Of a stretch of 64,000 nucleotides of DNA, positions 45,218 to 58,329 are shown one piece after another. The position numbers and the translations under genes were made by a program. Below the pieces are notes generated by a model that was not told where the DNA came from, ran no database searches, and was given only the letters and a program-made list of their open reading frames with translations. Positions within the stretch are counted from its first letter, which is position 1. Every line of letters starts with the position of its first letter. The stretch is from Xiphydria camelus (taxonomy: Eukaryota > Arthropoda > Insecta > Hymenoptera > Xiphydriidae). The stretch lies in the NCBI GenBank assembly GCA_963678675.1, contig OY783192.1, forward strand, positions 4,784,001 to 4,848,000. Reading direction: 5' to 3'.

Positions 45218-48025
45218 CGTTTATATAATCACTATAAATAGATATTCACAGTTACTACAACTTTACATATTTAGTTCGCCATAATATACCGATAACTATT
45301 TTTGTGTAGTTGGACCAATTATGTATTTCTTAGTCCGACTAATATTTACTCACTTTGATTACATTTATACTTACTGCGAATCAACGAGTATCGTATTAAA
45401 CACAATTTCCTTCGTTCAAATGAATAATTTATCGTTTCGAATAATTAAAACCGACTAAATCTTTCAACCAAATTCTTTTCTCTATGCACGGTTACCCCTT
45501 CATTTTTCATCGCTGCGCACAGCGAGTAGAGTATCGCGTTAAGTTTCCCGTGACCGACGAAACGGAATGATACGTATAAAATTCATTCGCGGGAAAATGA
45601 GAAAGCGCGAGACGAATGGAGGGTGAGAAAGAGCTCGAGCGAGCGAATAGACGCGGGTTGCGGTACCGAGAGGCAGGCATTTTTCTCGACGATATTCGAC
45701 AGAATAAATTACGGCCTCGGATATATACTGATGCACAATATCTGGCTAGATGCAGCGGGTACGTATAAACGCCCCGCGGTGCAGAGCCACACGATACTCA
45801 ATGGGAAATTCTCCCTCGTCCCCCGACGGAATATCCGTGGACGCGGAATGAGAAACATCGATAGCCGGAGTGCCAATGAAATTGCAATACAGGTATAGGC
45901 TGCATTACGTACGCGGAGCGCGGTATCACACGAGAATGCGACGCGTGCGGGCGCATAGACGCGTGAATACGCATTTCATATCTGGTACATATGTACCAAC
46001 GGATGAATTAAATAGATATAACACTCGCACATTCGCGACGGTATTGGCGTATCTGTGCCGCGATACAACGACGCGAATAATCGTCGTTCGGTACCCGGTA
46101 TATCGCCAGGCGAGTCGGCTGCATCCCGTAATCATTGCCGCGATAAAATATCGATCAGCTCCGGCGGCGGGGAGCGAACGAACGGTGCGAGGGGACGAGA
46201 AGAAGAGCGAGGAAACGACACGGGGAGAAAATCGGACAATATTGGGTACGCGAAATTGAGCGGACATAAAAATAGACCTCGACGTCTCTGGTTTATCTCC
46301 TCCTCCGGCTTCAATTTATCCTAATCATCGATGTTCAGAGCCTGATTTCCGCTGGGACTCGATCGCGCTCCCGAATAAAAGACAAAGTGAATGAGGTACG
46401 AGGATCGCTCCGGGTTCTGTTATACCTGCAACTCCCTCCTCCCGCCTTGATCCTCTCGTTTTCGCGGATCCTCCCGGCATTACTGAGAACGCGAACGCCC
46501 GCTTCGTCGCACCGGTTCGCGGCTACGCCGGATTGTACCGTAACCTCGTCGCGCCGGTATCGCGCAATCAGAATCAATATTCTCTCTCATCTCGAGCCGG
46601 AGCTTCGTCGTTGCGAGACGTCGACGACGAAGAGCGAATGGGCTTGTTTCGGGAGCGCAACGAGACATTGTTTTCTACTCCCCCGCGCCGGCGATGCCAC
46701 CACGAACGCGAGACTTCCTCCTTCTTCGCGGCGCCCCGCGAAACGCGGAGGCTGAAGGAGGTGCCGTGAGACGGGACGAAGAATAGGAGCTAAACTCGCG
46801 ACGGCGTGGAGTGGAAGCTGGTAACGTCTAAATGGAGTTTCCGCTAAGACGACAGACTGTTGTAATGAGACCCCGTGAGCTCGCTCGGAGCCCCGCCATG
46901 CGGCAGAACTCTGACGAAATCGAAAGATCCTCCCGTCGCGGAGTCGCAACGGCGTAGGTATATCGAGAGACAGCCTCGGCGGAGGATTCCCGGGCGCACA
47001 AAGCCTTCATTATGCACGGGCGATACGATGCATTCCGAATGAATTATTGAAGACACAGTGGCGTCTGATAGGAATATTTAAACGGAATCGATAGTTCCGC
47101 CGTTCGGCGTGCATCTGGTATCGACATGCGACGAGAGAGGCTCTTTCTTATATTCCTTATTGGATGCGGCGCTGTGTCGTCGCGCGCCGCATCTCCTCTG
47201 CTCTGCCCTCAAATGGCGATTGAGTATGCTCGATGTGTGTGGGTGCAATAGGGGGGGGGGTGTTGAAAATAGCGTTTCGGAGGGAAACGACGTCGAGGCC
47301 TGTATGGAAAATTACGGAGCTTTCGTCGGTCCAAATTACACTATTATCTCGACGTTATTAAAGCCTCGAGACGGAGAAACGATCGTATGCCAACGATTCG
47401 ACGGTTTCGGCGCTTTACAGCATCCGTCGTCCCCCGCGAAGGGATAAGCTCTTTCTGATTATCTCTTCATCCGCCTTTGGAAATCGGCCGTGTATCAGCG
47501 ACGTGAACGTTTCGAGGCGATACGCGCGAGCGGGAGCTCGATATTTTCCGTTAAAATGTGTGAGCGCATTCGGGTACGCGTAATTCCTCTATTTCTCTCT
47601 GTTTCTCTAGATCTCTCGACGGATTTGCGCGATGTAACGCGGCGCCGCGACGATCGAAACTGGACTCGACCGACGCGACGCGACGACAGGGGTCGACGTA
47701 TCAAACAATGGCCAGAGAACAATGCATTCGTCCTTCGGCGTGGCACGGCCTTGCCCGGTCCACATGTACGGATCCGCTGCAAGCATTCGCAAACGTCGAG
47801 TCAGCCTCAAGACTATTACCACGCAGCGAAACAATGCTCTCGCGATGTCATCGTAGTACGACTTTGTTCCAATTTGATTTTCGTGGGAAGTTCTTGGAAA
47901 TCAGCGTCACCTTTGACGTCACCGAGTGACTGCGTCACGCGATGTCCCGTGTAGAAATTTTCCGATGAAAAGTTCGGGTCTAAAAGGGGGGGCTAGATGA
48001 GCCCTGTTATGAGACTAGAGATTGT
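45218..48025. other. GC/CpG-rich non-coding block
   Basis: From about 45.5 to 47.9 kb the sequence is clearly richer in G+C and CpG than its surroundings, with a G10 run near 47253. Many overlapping frames occur on all strands, as expected from low stop-codon frequency. I could not recognise a coding exon. It could include a promoter or first exon of an unrecognised gene. Confidence 0.35.
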
Positions 48026-48257
48026 GTACACCTAACGTCAATGATTCTGATCGACCCGCTTTGGGTAATGGTACTTCAATAATTGAGCCGGTCGTAGTTG
48101 AACGGTACGAGCGGATCTTCTTGTTTTGCCATGAAGCACCAATCAAATTTAGTATTCATGGTAAAACACTAAATTTTTCACACGAATCTTTTAGCTACGG
48201 TTTACTCAATTGAAGTACCCAAAGCGAGTCGATCAGAATCATTGACACTGGGTGTAC
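48026..48257. mobile_element. Palindromic MITE, ~62-bp TIRs
   Basis: GTACACCTAACGTCAATGAT at the left is matched at the right by an inward-read GTACACCCAGTGTCAATGAT. The arms continue through GCTTTGGGTA and ACTTCAAT. It is 232 bp and non-coding. Confidence 0.7.
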
Positions 48258-49349
48258 TTTTAAATTAGGGTAAAAATGATCTACTTTACCGACGTTCTTC
48301 GCAATCGTTACAGTAACTATGACAATCAATGTTTTAGCGTGGCAACTAATTCGGATTAACGAATGCGCGTCTCTTGTGAAAACAAATGTTTCTTTCCGAA
48401 TGTAGCATCAGCGAAAAGAATGACATTTGCAGATATAATTGTATGTAAAGCTTTTGGGACGGCCATCGATCCCAAAGACAAGAAATCGCGGCTTATTAAG
48501 GTGTATAAGTGAAATTACGATATTTCAAAATAAAAATCTTAATATAAAAGAAGCTTTGTCTATCAGCCCATGTTTCATTTCAGGAAAGAATACGGGCCTT
48601 AATCGGGGCCTGGTTAATTTTCCTAGGTAGCGGTTCTATCCAGCACCTGATAAGGCGTACGGTTACACGTAACCGTGGGGTCTGGCTGACGTTCCCTATC
48701 CGGCATCGACAATTAGCAGCACTGAAAGCTCGGCTCCCCGTTTGGTCCCCAAAAGAATTTCAAACGGAAATGCCTTAGTTCTCATCCTCGCAATCGCTTC
48801 CTTCCGCGGGTTCGATCGAGCGAGAAGATGTGATCCAGAGACACAATTAGAGAGTCTCGAGAACGTACGACGCCGTATAGCCGTCGTCGCGTCTTCCACG
48901 GTGGTCTCCATGGTTTCGATACCCCTCCTGGTGCCGATCGATCCTCGCAATTGCTGCGCGGCCACAAAAACCCCCGCAAGTATAGACCGTTACGTCCGCA
49001 TGAATGCAGCCCTGTTTGCATTCTCACGGATCACGGCAGACTGTAAACGTTTCGTGGGGTTATCTCACGTTATTTGGCACGGATGCGACAATTGTTTAAA
49101 AATAGTTTTACTCAAATGCACCAATTCATTCGAAAAAGGACAGCAGCTGCTATCGACATCACGTCGATAATATTGTAAATATGCAATGTAAAATACTGGA
49201 TGCACCGCAGCGAATGTAGCTGCACACTCTTCAGGCGCGAGTGAAGTTTCTGTGGCAAAACTGATACGGTAATCGCAAAATGAGAATTTAGTTACTTCGT
49301 ATGAGCGCGTGATAAGATTATTAGAAATTCGACAATATTTCCCACGGGA
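48258..49349. other. Non-coding DNA, no gene recognised
   Basis: A 142-codon frame (48742-49170, +) is the longest, but its shadow on the minus strand is equally open and no domain is recognised. Confidence 0.35.
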
Positions 49350-49411
49350 TATATGTTAGCGTTAAAGAGTATGAAATATGTTATTCTATGAAATCACGCG
49401 TTAGTCTATGG

Positions 49412-49643
49412 AATAACTAATGCGATCGGTTAAAGTATATAATTTCAGTGTTTTTAACACTTTAACTAGTTATTTATATTAACGCCGAAGCATCCGTGAA
49501 AGTATGAAATAAACATTATAATGTATTAATAACTAATGCGATCAGTTAAAGTATATAATTTCAGTGTTTTTAACACTTTAATTAGTTATTCTATATATTA
49601 ACGCCGAAGCATCCGTGAAAGTATGAAATAAACATTATAATGT
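49412..49643. repeat. Two-copy 116-bp tandem duplication
   Basis: The units 49412-49527 and 49528-49643 begin AATAACTAATGCGATC and differ at only a few positions. Each ends AACATTATAATGT. Confidence 0.85.
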
Positions 49644-49756
49644 GTTAAGTGTGCAAGGATTCCGAAAAGTTAATAACACCAGTGACTGAAAAAGAAGCAG
49701 AAGTGAAATACTATTGTTCAAATGAATCGCTTTTTGATGTTTTATACGATACTCCT

Positions 49757-49793
49757 AACATAACCTAACCTATCCTAAACAAACCTAACCAAA
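49757..49793. repeat. Degenerate CCTAA telomere-like units
   Basis: CCTAA or CCTA occurs five times in about 37 bp (CCTAACATAACCTAACCTAT, then CCTAAACAAACCTAACC). TTAGG is the usual insect telomere repeat. The array is short and impure, so it may be coincidence within the surrounding element. Confidence 0.4.
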
Positions 49794-50077
49794 TGATGCA
49801 CAAACTGAAACTACTACTAATGAAATCGACGTAGATACTGGGGCAGCGGAAATGTCTTTCATGTTTTAATAAATTCGGCATCGAACGCGAAAGAGAAGAA
49901 GCTTTAACTAACAGTAGGTAGTTAATTCATAAAATACCTAGTTACTCTATAAATTAACTAGTTAGAATGTTGAATAAATATTCCATTTCATACTTTAACT
50001 AAAATGCCACGTTATCATATAAAACAACTAGTTATTACATAGATTAACTGAATTTCATACTTTAACGCTAACATATA

Positions 50078-53000
50078 CACATACGTAGGTATAACGCAAA
50101 TTACTGGTCCAATAGTACGAGTATAGTGTGTTCACACTGCATATATACATAAGCACGGGCTTTTAAGCGAACCACCCGATATATTCAACGAAGCTCATTC
50201 CCAACTTACGCAATTATACAGTTGATATTGGAGCCGGCTCAAGCAGCCAATCTTGGATACGGTAATCCTATGGCCGCCTATGTACACGTATATCGAAACC
50301 CCACGTGGAATTCAAAGCAACTGCGACGGGTATATAGATACTCGCAGAGAGGTACCAGCGCGCGGCGGTAACGTAGAGCGCATATATATAACATATAAAG
50401 TGTGCTCATAGCGAAAGTGCATGCATATATGCAAGGACGAATGTGTACCTACCTGTAATCCCCCATTTATCTGCGAGGACGGCGCGCGAAAGTTTATCCG
50501 ACTGGATCCGGGGTTCGGCAAACCAAAAGACATCATCGAGCGGACGTACGAAACCGCGAGTCCTAATTCGAAGCGGGAAACGTCGGCCGGAGAGATTGAC
50601 TGGAATTTGATGGACTCGACTGCGCGGAGGGGCTCGTTGCGAGGGAGATCGGATCATTAACGACGGCTGGACGGATATCGCTCGAACTTTTATTTCCGTC
50701 TGATCCGGCAGGACGACTCGCTCCGAACGGCTCTCAATTTGCAACCGAATTCTACCGCGAAGGGGACCGATTGGTCCTAAAACCCGACAAAACAGGGCTC
50801 TCGCGGCTAAGCCAGTCACAACATGCCTCGCTACTCTCCCTATAATTGAATCAGGCCTACCCAACTCACTGAGCGAGTAATTGTTTATATTTGCATAAAA
50901 TTATCGGAGCCGGGCATTCGGGTCGAAGTATAATATTAATAACGAGAGAATCCTCAACCCGCGTCGCGAGGGTCCCTCGTTAATTTTGCGCGCGACGAGT
51001 GGATGCAAATGCGATAAGGCGCGCGAAGATGCAAAGGAGAGACTTGTCCTACGTGCGTAGGCATCTGCCGAGACGATCCGATGGAGCGCGATGATTGCGT
51101 ACGACGGCGACGACGCTCGTATCGCGACGAGTAGGTATCGCTGAAGTTACGATCGGTAAAACGTGCGCGGCAAGTCGTACGGAGATGCACGTGCACGGTG
51201 CAATTAGGTGTCAATTACCTTGGTAGGTAGGACGACCGTAGAGTGTCACTGTATAAATGCGGCGAGATCCGTGTAAAGCTAATTGGTCGAGGAGTATTTC
51301 AAACGTTTCATTGTGCCACACTCCTACGCCAGAATCCTTTGTCCTGTATATTTCATTCAACGTGAAACTCAATGGGAATCTCATACTTCCAATTACTCGT
51401 ATTCACAGTCCAAGGTGAATGCACTTAAGGAGGATCGACTGTTTATTTGGAGTCAAAAATGTGTTTGAAAAAAATGTTTTCACAGCTATATCTGAAACTT
51501 TATGGAATAATAATTAAATGGATTATGAACCCATTTTATGCGTCGTTCATGCCGAAAATCATTAGTAAATAAAATATTGAAAAATGTATGGCGAACTGTT
51601 AGAGCGTCAATGACTCCGGAATTGTCGTCAGAGGTTTCTTGTCCAACATTAAAGAAAAATAAAAAATTATAAATAATCTATAAAAACCTATAAACACAAC
51701 TGATAGGGAATGCTGAAGACATAAAACAGTTATTCGATTGATAATTCAGTATCATGGATATAGGTATGATTATAGTTTAAACATTTTTTATCGTGCGTTG
51801 CAATTTTCATTGTATTCTTGGCAACGTTGTACTCCGCGATATTTTATATTGGCTGCAGTGACGCGTGAACTACAGTGGCCAGCTATGGCGGATGACGCGA
51901 GCATGCAGCAAAGCCGGTATAAAGGCAAATTTTGTCAAAGAAGAAAAAGAGTTGTATAAGTAAAGGCATGATTTCGTTTCAACAATCATTCAACTTGGAT
52001 AAAGATTTTAGGGGCAATATTTTTTTATCGTTCCGAATCTTTCAAATTTTGCGCTCAGTTTGAATGGAGGCCAGGTAAGGTCCGGTCTTTGAGCTTTACA
52101 ACTGTTTCGCTGCAGTGTTGCCAAGTCTCTCACCGTTGATATGGCGTGCTAATGGTTTGCGAAGTAAAAACGAATTTCATGATAATATTACGTTGCAACC
52201 ATACGGTAAAACCCAATTTACTTATTTTTTACATAATCCTTAATATTTCATCTGTCAAATTACTAGTCTTTCAAAGTCTAAAGTTGGCGGAATGTGTGTT
52301 TAAAGTCAGTGATAATCTACCTTAGTAAAATCGTCTCCCATAAGGCGATATGTTAAAGTGGTCAACTTTAGAATAAAATAACGAAGAAACTAGACGGTCT
52401 ATATTGCTCAAATTTTCGTATTAGTTGTGTAAAGTATTCGTGTATATCATATAAAAAAATTAGGGCTGTAAGTTGGTTTTCGCCTGATAGTCGAATCTCC
52501 TTAAATGGTTAATTCTTATAGAGCATGAAAATACTTCCGTTTTATTTATAGAAAAGATTTAACAGCGGAGTTCGATCCCTGACGTCCCGATAGTCCCAGA
52601 GCGGAATATTTTCTACCCGGTTTTACATCTAACCGTTTTACCCTTCGCGCCGACTGAATCATCGACGCGCAGTACGTAAAATAAACCACCTGGTGTCACA
52701 GACCGCACAAAATTCCCCCCAGCGAGGAAAAAGTGGAAGAAAAACACTTTCCTGGGAATTGAACAGTTGCGCGAATCGTCGAGCCATATAGGGATTCGAA
52801 CTGTAGTTTGAAAAATAGAAACCGTTACGGACTTGTCAGCTATCGTTACATGTGTGATGATTGTTATTGAAAGAAAAAGGTGAGTGATATGGAATAAAAA
52901 ATATTGGAACGCATGCGCGGTAACTCAGACGTGTTTATTTAATATTAATCATCATGCTGCGTATTATGGGAACATTGTCCAATGTTATGTTATGTTATGT

Positions 53001-54556
53001 TACAGGCAGGTTATTGGATTAGTTAACATGGTAACATGTGTACGGTGTTCCTTGGATGTACATAATGATGCATGAAATAAGAAATAATTTAACACGTCAT
53101 CCTGAAAGTTGAGTACAATTATAGTGTCAATCGTGTTATTTAGTTTCTGGTTTATTCGTTCGAATCGCCATTAAAACGTAATAAAATGTTACTAAACTAT
53201 ACAGAGCCTCGTTCGCGCGCTAAACCAAAACTTGAAAACTCCATAAAATACGAAAATAAACGAAATATTCTCAAGTATACAATTTAAAATTCAAGCAGAA
53301 TTATCTACGCATGCTCAAGAATATATATATAACATCTAGAATAAAGCCGCTCTTTCACAGCGGAATCACTTGTCATAATTATTACGCCGAGATATATTGA
53401 AGCATCGACCAACTTTCCTGTGGAAAAGTTTCATAACAATTAATATGGCACCACAAGGTGCGAAACCGCTAATATTTGACATTAATATCCAATAAGATTG
53501 CGTGCCTGACATCGAGCTGCTTGCCCCCTCGTCGAATCGCGTTTTAGGAGTTGAGGGTGAGAATCATCGATTACCGTGACGTATCTAGTGGCGCTTTTAT
53601 TAATTCGAAACATCGATCGACCGGGGGTTCGAGGACACCGCCACCATCTAGCGAGTAACCGATGAACTGAAACTCTTGGCGAGACGAAACTGGACAAGGA
53701 GAAGCAGGCAAGCAGGGGAATCCCTGTCGGGGTGTTGCCCGTCCAACGCATACCGGTACGCTGCTCACGCAGGATACGAAGAGTAGGTAACTGCAATACC
53801 GTTCGATCATCGAGCAACGCTTACCTACACCGGATGAAGATGTTCGTGGCGCGAGAACCGAGAAAAACACCCTTACCCAACAATATTTACTTATAACGTT
53901 ACGTATCACATCAGAACACAACAAACGTAATCTTCCCAAAAAAAGGAGGAACTTAAGTGCTCATGCAGATGAATCCGACTACCACAGTGTTGAATGTCAA
54001 AGATAAATGGCTTCCTACCGTACCATATGAAGATTGGCGCCCCTATCATGAGGAGTATAAAACATTTTTTGGACGAGAGAGGGTACAGCGATCTGAATGT
54101 ACCTGCATAGAAAGTCACAATGCAACACCGGTATTCGTATAGGGACATCCCATGCAGTACCGTATCTACTTCATTATCATACTTTAGATGAAAAACAATC
54201 GTTGATACAATAAATAATTGATATTATATGACGTTGTCGGTTAATACAGCAGTCATTTAAACGGTCTATAAGCGCAATCTTTTTATGAAAGATGGTTTTC
54301 TTCTGAGAAAGCGATCGCATAAATATTACATCGTCGTTAAATCCCGACTTTAAATGATGACTGCCTAGATTATACAAGCGATCACGAAAAATTCTTTTGA
54401 AGCTATTTCAATTCAAAAAGAATCTTAACGATTGCTTGTTCTACCTGGATTTCTCTTATCAACATTGAATAATTACTTATTAAAGGTTTCAGAGCATATA
54501 TTTTACATAGAAAACAAAATTAAAATACTATTAGAAAATGCACTAAACGTTGAGTA
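50078..54556. other. Non-coding DNA, no gene recognised
   Basis: GC-rich at 50.3-51.25 kb and AT-rich after. An (ATGTT)n microsatellite of about five units lies at 52978-53004. Open frames (to 152 codons, 50406-50864 on the minus strand) have no recognisable domain. Confidence 0.4.
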
Positions 54557-54822
54557 CACTGAGAGAGATAATTGTTAGTGTCAAAAAATATATCCTGAAT
54601 TAAGAACATATACATTAAGCATTAAGAAAGAAGAATACATATTCTATAGATTCAAGAGTACCTTCGTTGGAACAAGAAATTCTTTCTGGGCGAAAAAAAC
54701 AATTACGCGAACCTATTAAATATGTTCTTGCACAAAGAAAACCATAAATTCATTCTGGAATTATATCATGTTTTTGATTGAATAAAACATTTTTTCGGCA
54801 CTAGCAATTATTTCTCTCAGTG
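54557..54822. mobile_element. MITE (family C), copy 2
   Basis: The left end is CACTGAGAGAGATAATTGTT, then AGTG. The right end, read inward, is CACTGAGAGAAATAATTGCT, then AGTGCC. It is 266 bp and shares its interior with 35751-35967. The TIR is about 28 bp. Confidence 0.7.
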
Positions 54823-56446
54823 CTATCACTGATCCGAATCTCTACAAATCCGCCTATAATAAAAAACGAACGAATTTCCTTCGTGAATAACTGAAACTTG
54901 AGGAAATAAACATATATAGCGTACCCTCCACCCTTTTCCCTATACTCTACACGATTCCACGCTAGTAACCGTTGGACCCCCATAAATCGAAAGGGTTGGA
55001 AATTGACGACTTTCCTGCGATTCAGAACCCGCGCGAATATTCGGAGAATGAAACGGCAAACTGGGCTACATAGGTACATCAGACTCGGTCAGACCGATTT
55101 TCCAAACTTTGCTCGAAGACTTATCGCCGAAGTTTACCGCAATTATACCATACTTGCAAATTGCGCGCTATTTTAAAGTTGCTGCACAAAAATGCGAATA
55201 CCAGCGCTATTATTTGTTTGTCTACTGAATGAAACTAGCGGCTACATGTACAGACTTTCGTTACGCGTAGTGCAATTATGCTCTCATACGAGACGCAAGT
55301 GCACTTTACGGAAATTGTTGATGGCGTCTACGATGCACACATCGAACGCGCTTTTGAATAGCCTTCACAGACTTCCACTACTTGCACATTGCGTGTGGAG
55401 TAGCACAGTGCACGGGCTGCGGTCTGTAATGGAAATAGTCGGCAGCAGAAACATCACACATCATAAAATGGAATTATTTCTGATAAGCCTCGTCCCATTT
55501 TCAGAACGAAGCACCATCACGCGTGTGTACTATCGCGCTCATACATAGCTATGGCATTGGCGACATAATGTCACGCTATAACCAATAGGAATTAATCTGT
55601 AGACGCGCACGCGTGATAGAATCGGCTTTAGAGGACACACGTACCGAGGTTATGCTATAGGTATCTGTATGTGACCACCCCGTTTAACCAGCATGACGCG
55701 GCTTTTATTCTCCCCTCTTGGCATTTCACCCGTGTTGGTAGATAACAACGAGAAAATTGCCCAAATCGCACCTGTTACGGAATTTTGATTATTTAATGAA
55801 AAGCTGTAGGGAAAGCAGAGGCAATTTCAGTCAGTAACAGTACTGAACCGTATCCGCAAACGCATGACTTTTATTGAAACGGTATACCTATTGAATGTCA
55901 ATCTGCTGCATAACTTTCATTATCTGTTTTAACGGAATGGTTTGGATAACAGTCGGGGTTGAAATTTTAATAATAAGTTTTGACCCTTAAAGTTTACAAG
56001 TACTAAAACGCACAAATGATTTAACAGTAGTTTAAACTTACAAATGATTCATTTGTCTGCTTTCACCAAATTTAAGATTAACGTAGTATTTTTTAAGTTT
56101 GAAGGTCCAAACGAAGTATTAAAATTTCGATACAATCCCAAAAATGTTCTCTCAGAAATATTTCGCTATGCAGACTTTTTTCTTTGTTTCGCTGCACTGA
56201 AAAAAGAAATTTAGGTGTTTCCAACCAAATTGTTTATATAGAAGGTTAAATTCGATTAAACTAACCATTGTGTATTTGGTTGGACTGTATATAGTTAGTA
56301 AACTAATTTTTTTTTATTCATTCAATAAAATTCGTTTTGTTGGTACATGGAAGTCAATCTAATTTCACTGCTTTATTAAATTAATCTGAGTTTGTTTGTT
56401 TTAATGAAAGTTTTTATCAGACGAATGATGGAAGTATAGTGAACTA
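54823..56446. other. Non-coding DNA, possible MITE fragment near 56.2 kb
   Basis: CACTGAAAAAAGAAATTTAG at about 56196 looks like the end of a CACTGA-type element with TTGGTTGGAC motifs inside. Its other end could not be found. The frame at 55192-55548 (118 codons) has no recognised domain. Confidence 0.35.
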
Positions 56447-56663
56447 CACTGAGAAAAAAATCGTTTGATTCAACTAAATTTTGAGGTTACGAGCGGCCAA
56501 CTAAATATATTGTTGTTAAAACAAATATTTATATAGTTGAAGCAGCTAAGTATTTAGTTACCTCAACCAAATTTTAGTTACTCTAACTACGTATTTGATG
56601 AGATAACTATATATTTAGTTGGTTGCCCGACAGATTATGACTGGTAAATTTTTTCTCAGAGTG
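56447..56663. mobile_element. TIR element related to family D
   Basis: CACTGAGAAAAAAATCG at the left and, read inward from the right, CACTCTGAGAAAAAATTTAC define it. The interior repeats AACTAAAT and TTAGTT motifs like those of family D. It is 217 bp and non-coding. Confidence 0.5.
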
Positions 56664-58094
56664 ATTTTAAATCTAAATAAATTATAATAAAAAATATAAA
56701 TTTTTTTGTTACTCTCCCCACAGCACATGATACGCTTTCTCGCGCGTTATCCGTACATACCTACATATATCTGAATAGATATACCTATAGATGCCTACAT
56801 CTACCTGCATAATTATACAGCAGCATGCTACTATAGGAAAAACATGATCGAGACACGTCGAATCGATATACCTATCACCCCCGGGGAGAAAATATTTCCA
56901 TAACGACTTTCGATAAAGCTGGTATTACCCTCGTAATTATTTCCGCGCGACACTCCGTCGAACGGTCCCTTCACCCGATCTTGTAAATGGCATTTCCTCT
57001 TTGCAGAAAAGCTCCTCACAGGGGCATCCTCTTTTCCCTCTCCTGGCTACGCCGATCGAAGGAAGAGACCGTTCGGCTCATTTCTCTAATCCAGTCAGCC
57101 ATTTTCATCCGTTACGACCAATAGGAAGCGCCATTCGCACGTTACGACTTGTGTTAAGCTTTTATATACGGCATATATATACGCACTCACACATCGATAT
57201 AGCCACGTGATTCTTTATTCGTTCAAAGCCAGCACAGCTCATCCGACGACTTTAATACTCGTAGGTGAAATCGGAAAGGAAATACAATCTTCGGGAAATG
57301 TGATCTTCTAACGTAAGTTCATGAATAAAACAGGTATTCAAAAATGAAATCATTAAACATTATTAAAATGTTAAGGACACTTGCATTTATGTATATAAGT
57401 ATATCGATCGTTCACAGATAAACGTGTGACACTACCTTGTAGGTAGAGCCATACGCCTCATCTTATCGATATTTGCACGCGAAGAACCGACATGTCAGAG
57501 AGAGGAGAACTGCAAGCGTTCTTTTCCCTACTATCCGATCGATGAGCGCGTTCATCTGTCGCTACGATATGACGGATTGGATGGTCATCTTCTTTTACCT
57601 TAAAATATACATTCCCCTTGCTTGTACAGACTTTGAAAAAAAGTGTACTTGTATATTCGAACCCAGCTAAAAATACCTGTCGCACAAATAGGAATGTATT
57701 CGCATCGTATGAGTCTATTTGCAGTAAACAAATTATCCGCGTCATTTAATGAGGATCTGTGAAGATTGTTGTTACGTAATGATATATTATGATATGCATA
57801 TATCATGAACCATTTAGCATGATCGACTATATACCGGAAGTAGGTTTTAATAAATAATAGGTTTAAATAAAGTATTATGACTGAAAATTTATTAACGAAT
57901 TATTAAAATCGAAGGCGATTCTCACTGACAAATGTCATGGCGGACGAGATTGAAATTGATTTGACAGATACTGACATTTTTCGTTATATCAGACATGTAA
58001 TTATCAGTACCTAGGTGGTCTGCTATCGATTTCAATGCATTTTAATGCAGTATCTCCTTCTTGTAACGAGTTATTTGTCAGCGCATGACTGATA
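56664..58094. other. Non-coding DNA, no gene recognised
   Basis: Frames below 100 codons, none recognised; TA-rich tracts near 56.8 and 57.2 kb. Confidence 0.4.
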
Positions 58095-58329
58095 CACACG
58101 GAAAAAAATAAATTGTAGCATTTACAAAGTTTGTGATAAAATTTGTAACAAGGCCAATTTAATGTTACGCGATAACTACAATTTTAGTAAAAATTACAGC
58201 AACGCTTGCAACTTCTACAAATTTTTTCATAAGTTTTACTAAAATTGTTGTTATTTTAACAATAAATTGGCCTTGTCCCGAAATTTATCGCAAACTTGGT
58301 AAATGCTACGATTAATTTTTTTCCGTGTA
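58095..58329. mobile_element. Near-complete palindromic MITE (family F)
   Basis: The left end CACACGGAAAAAAATAAATT and the inward-read right end CTACACGGAAAAAAATTAAT pair. Pairing continues through GTAGCATTTAC, ACAAGGCCAATTTA and ACAATTTTAGTAAAA to close to the centre. It is about 235 bp. The CACGGAAAAAA end resembles family E. Confidence 0.7.

Larger units (their letters stand above)
49350..50077. mobile_element. TIR element with internal tandem duplication
   Basis: The left end TATATGTTAGCGTTAAAGAG and the inward-read right end TATATGTTAGCGTTAAAG followed by TATGAAATT match. It is about 728 bp. Inside are two tandem 116-bp units and further scattered ACTAGTTATT/TTAACT motifs. There is no transposase-like frame. 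Confidence 0.6.
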
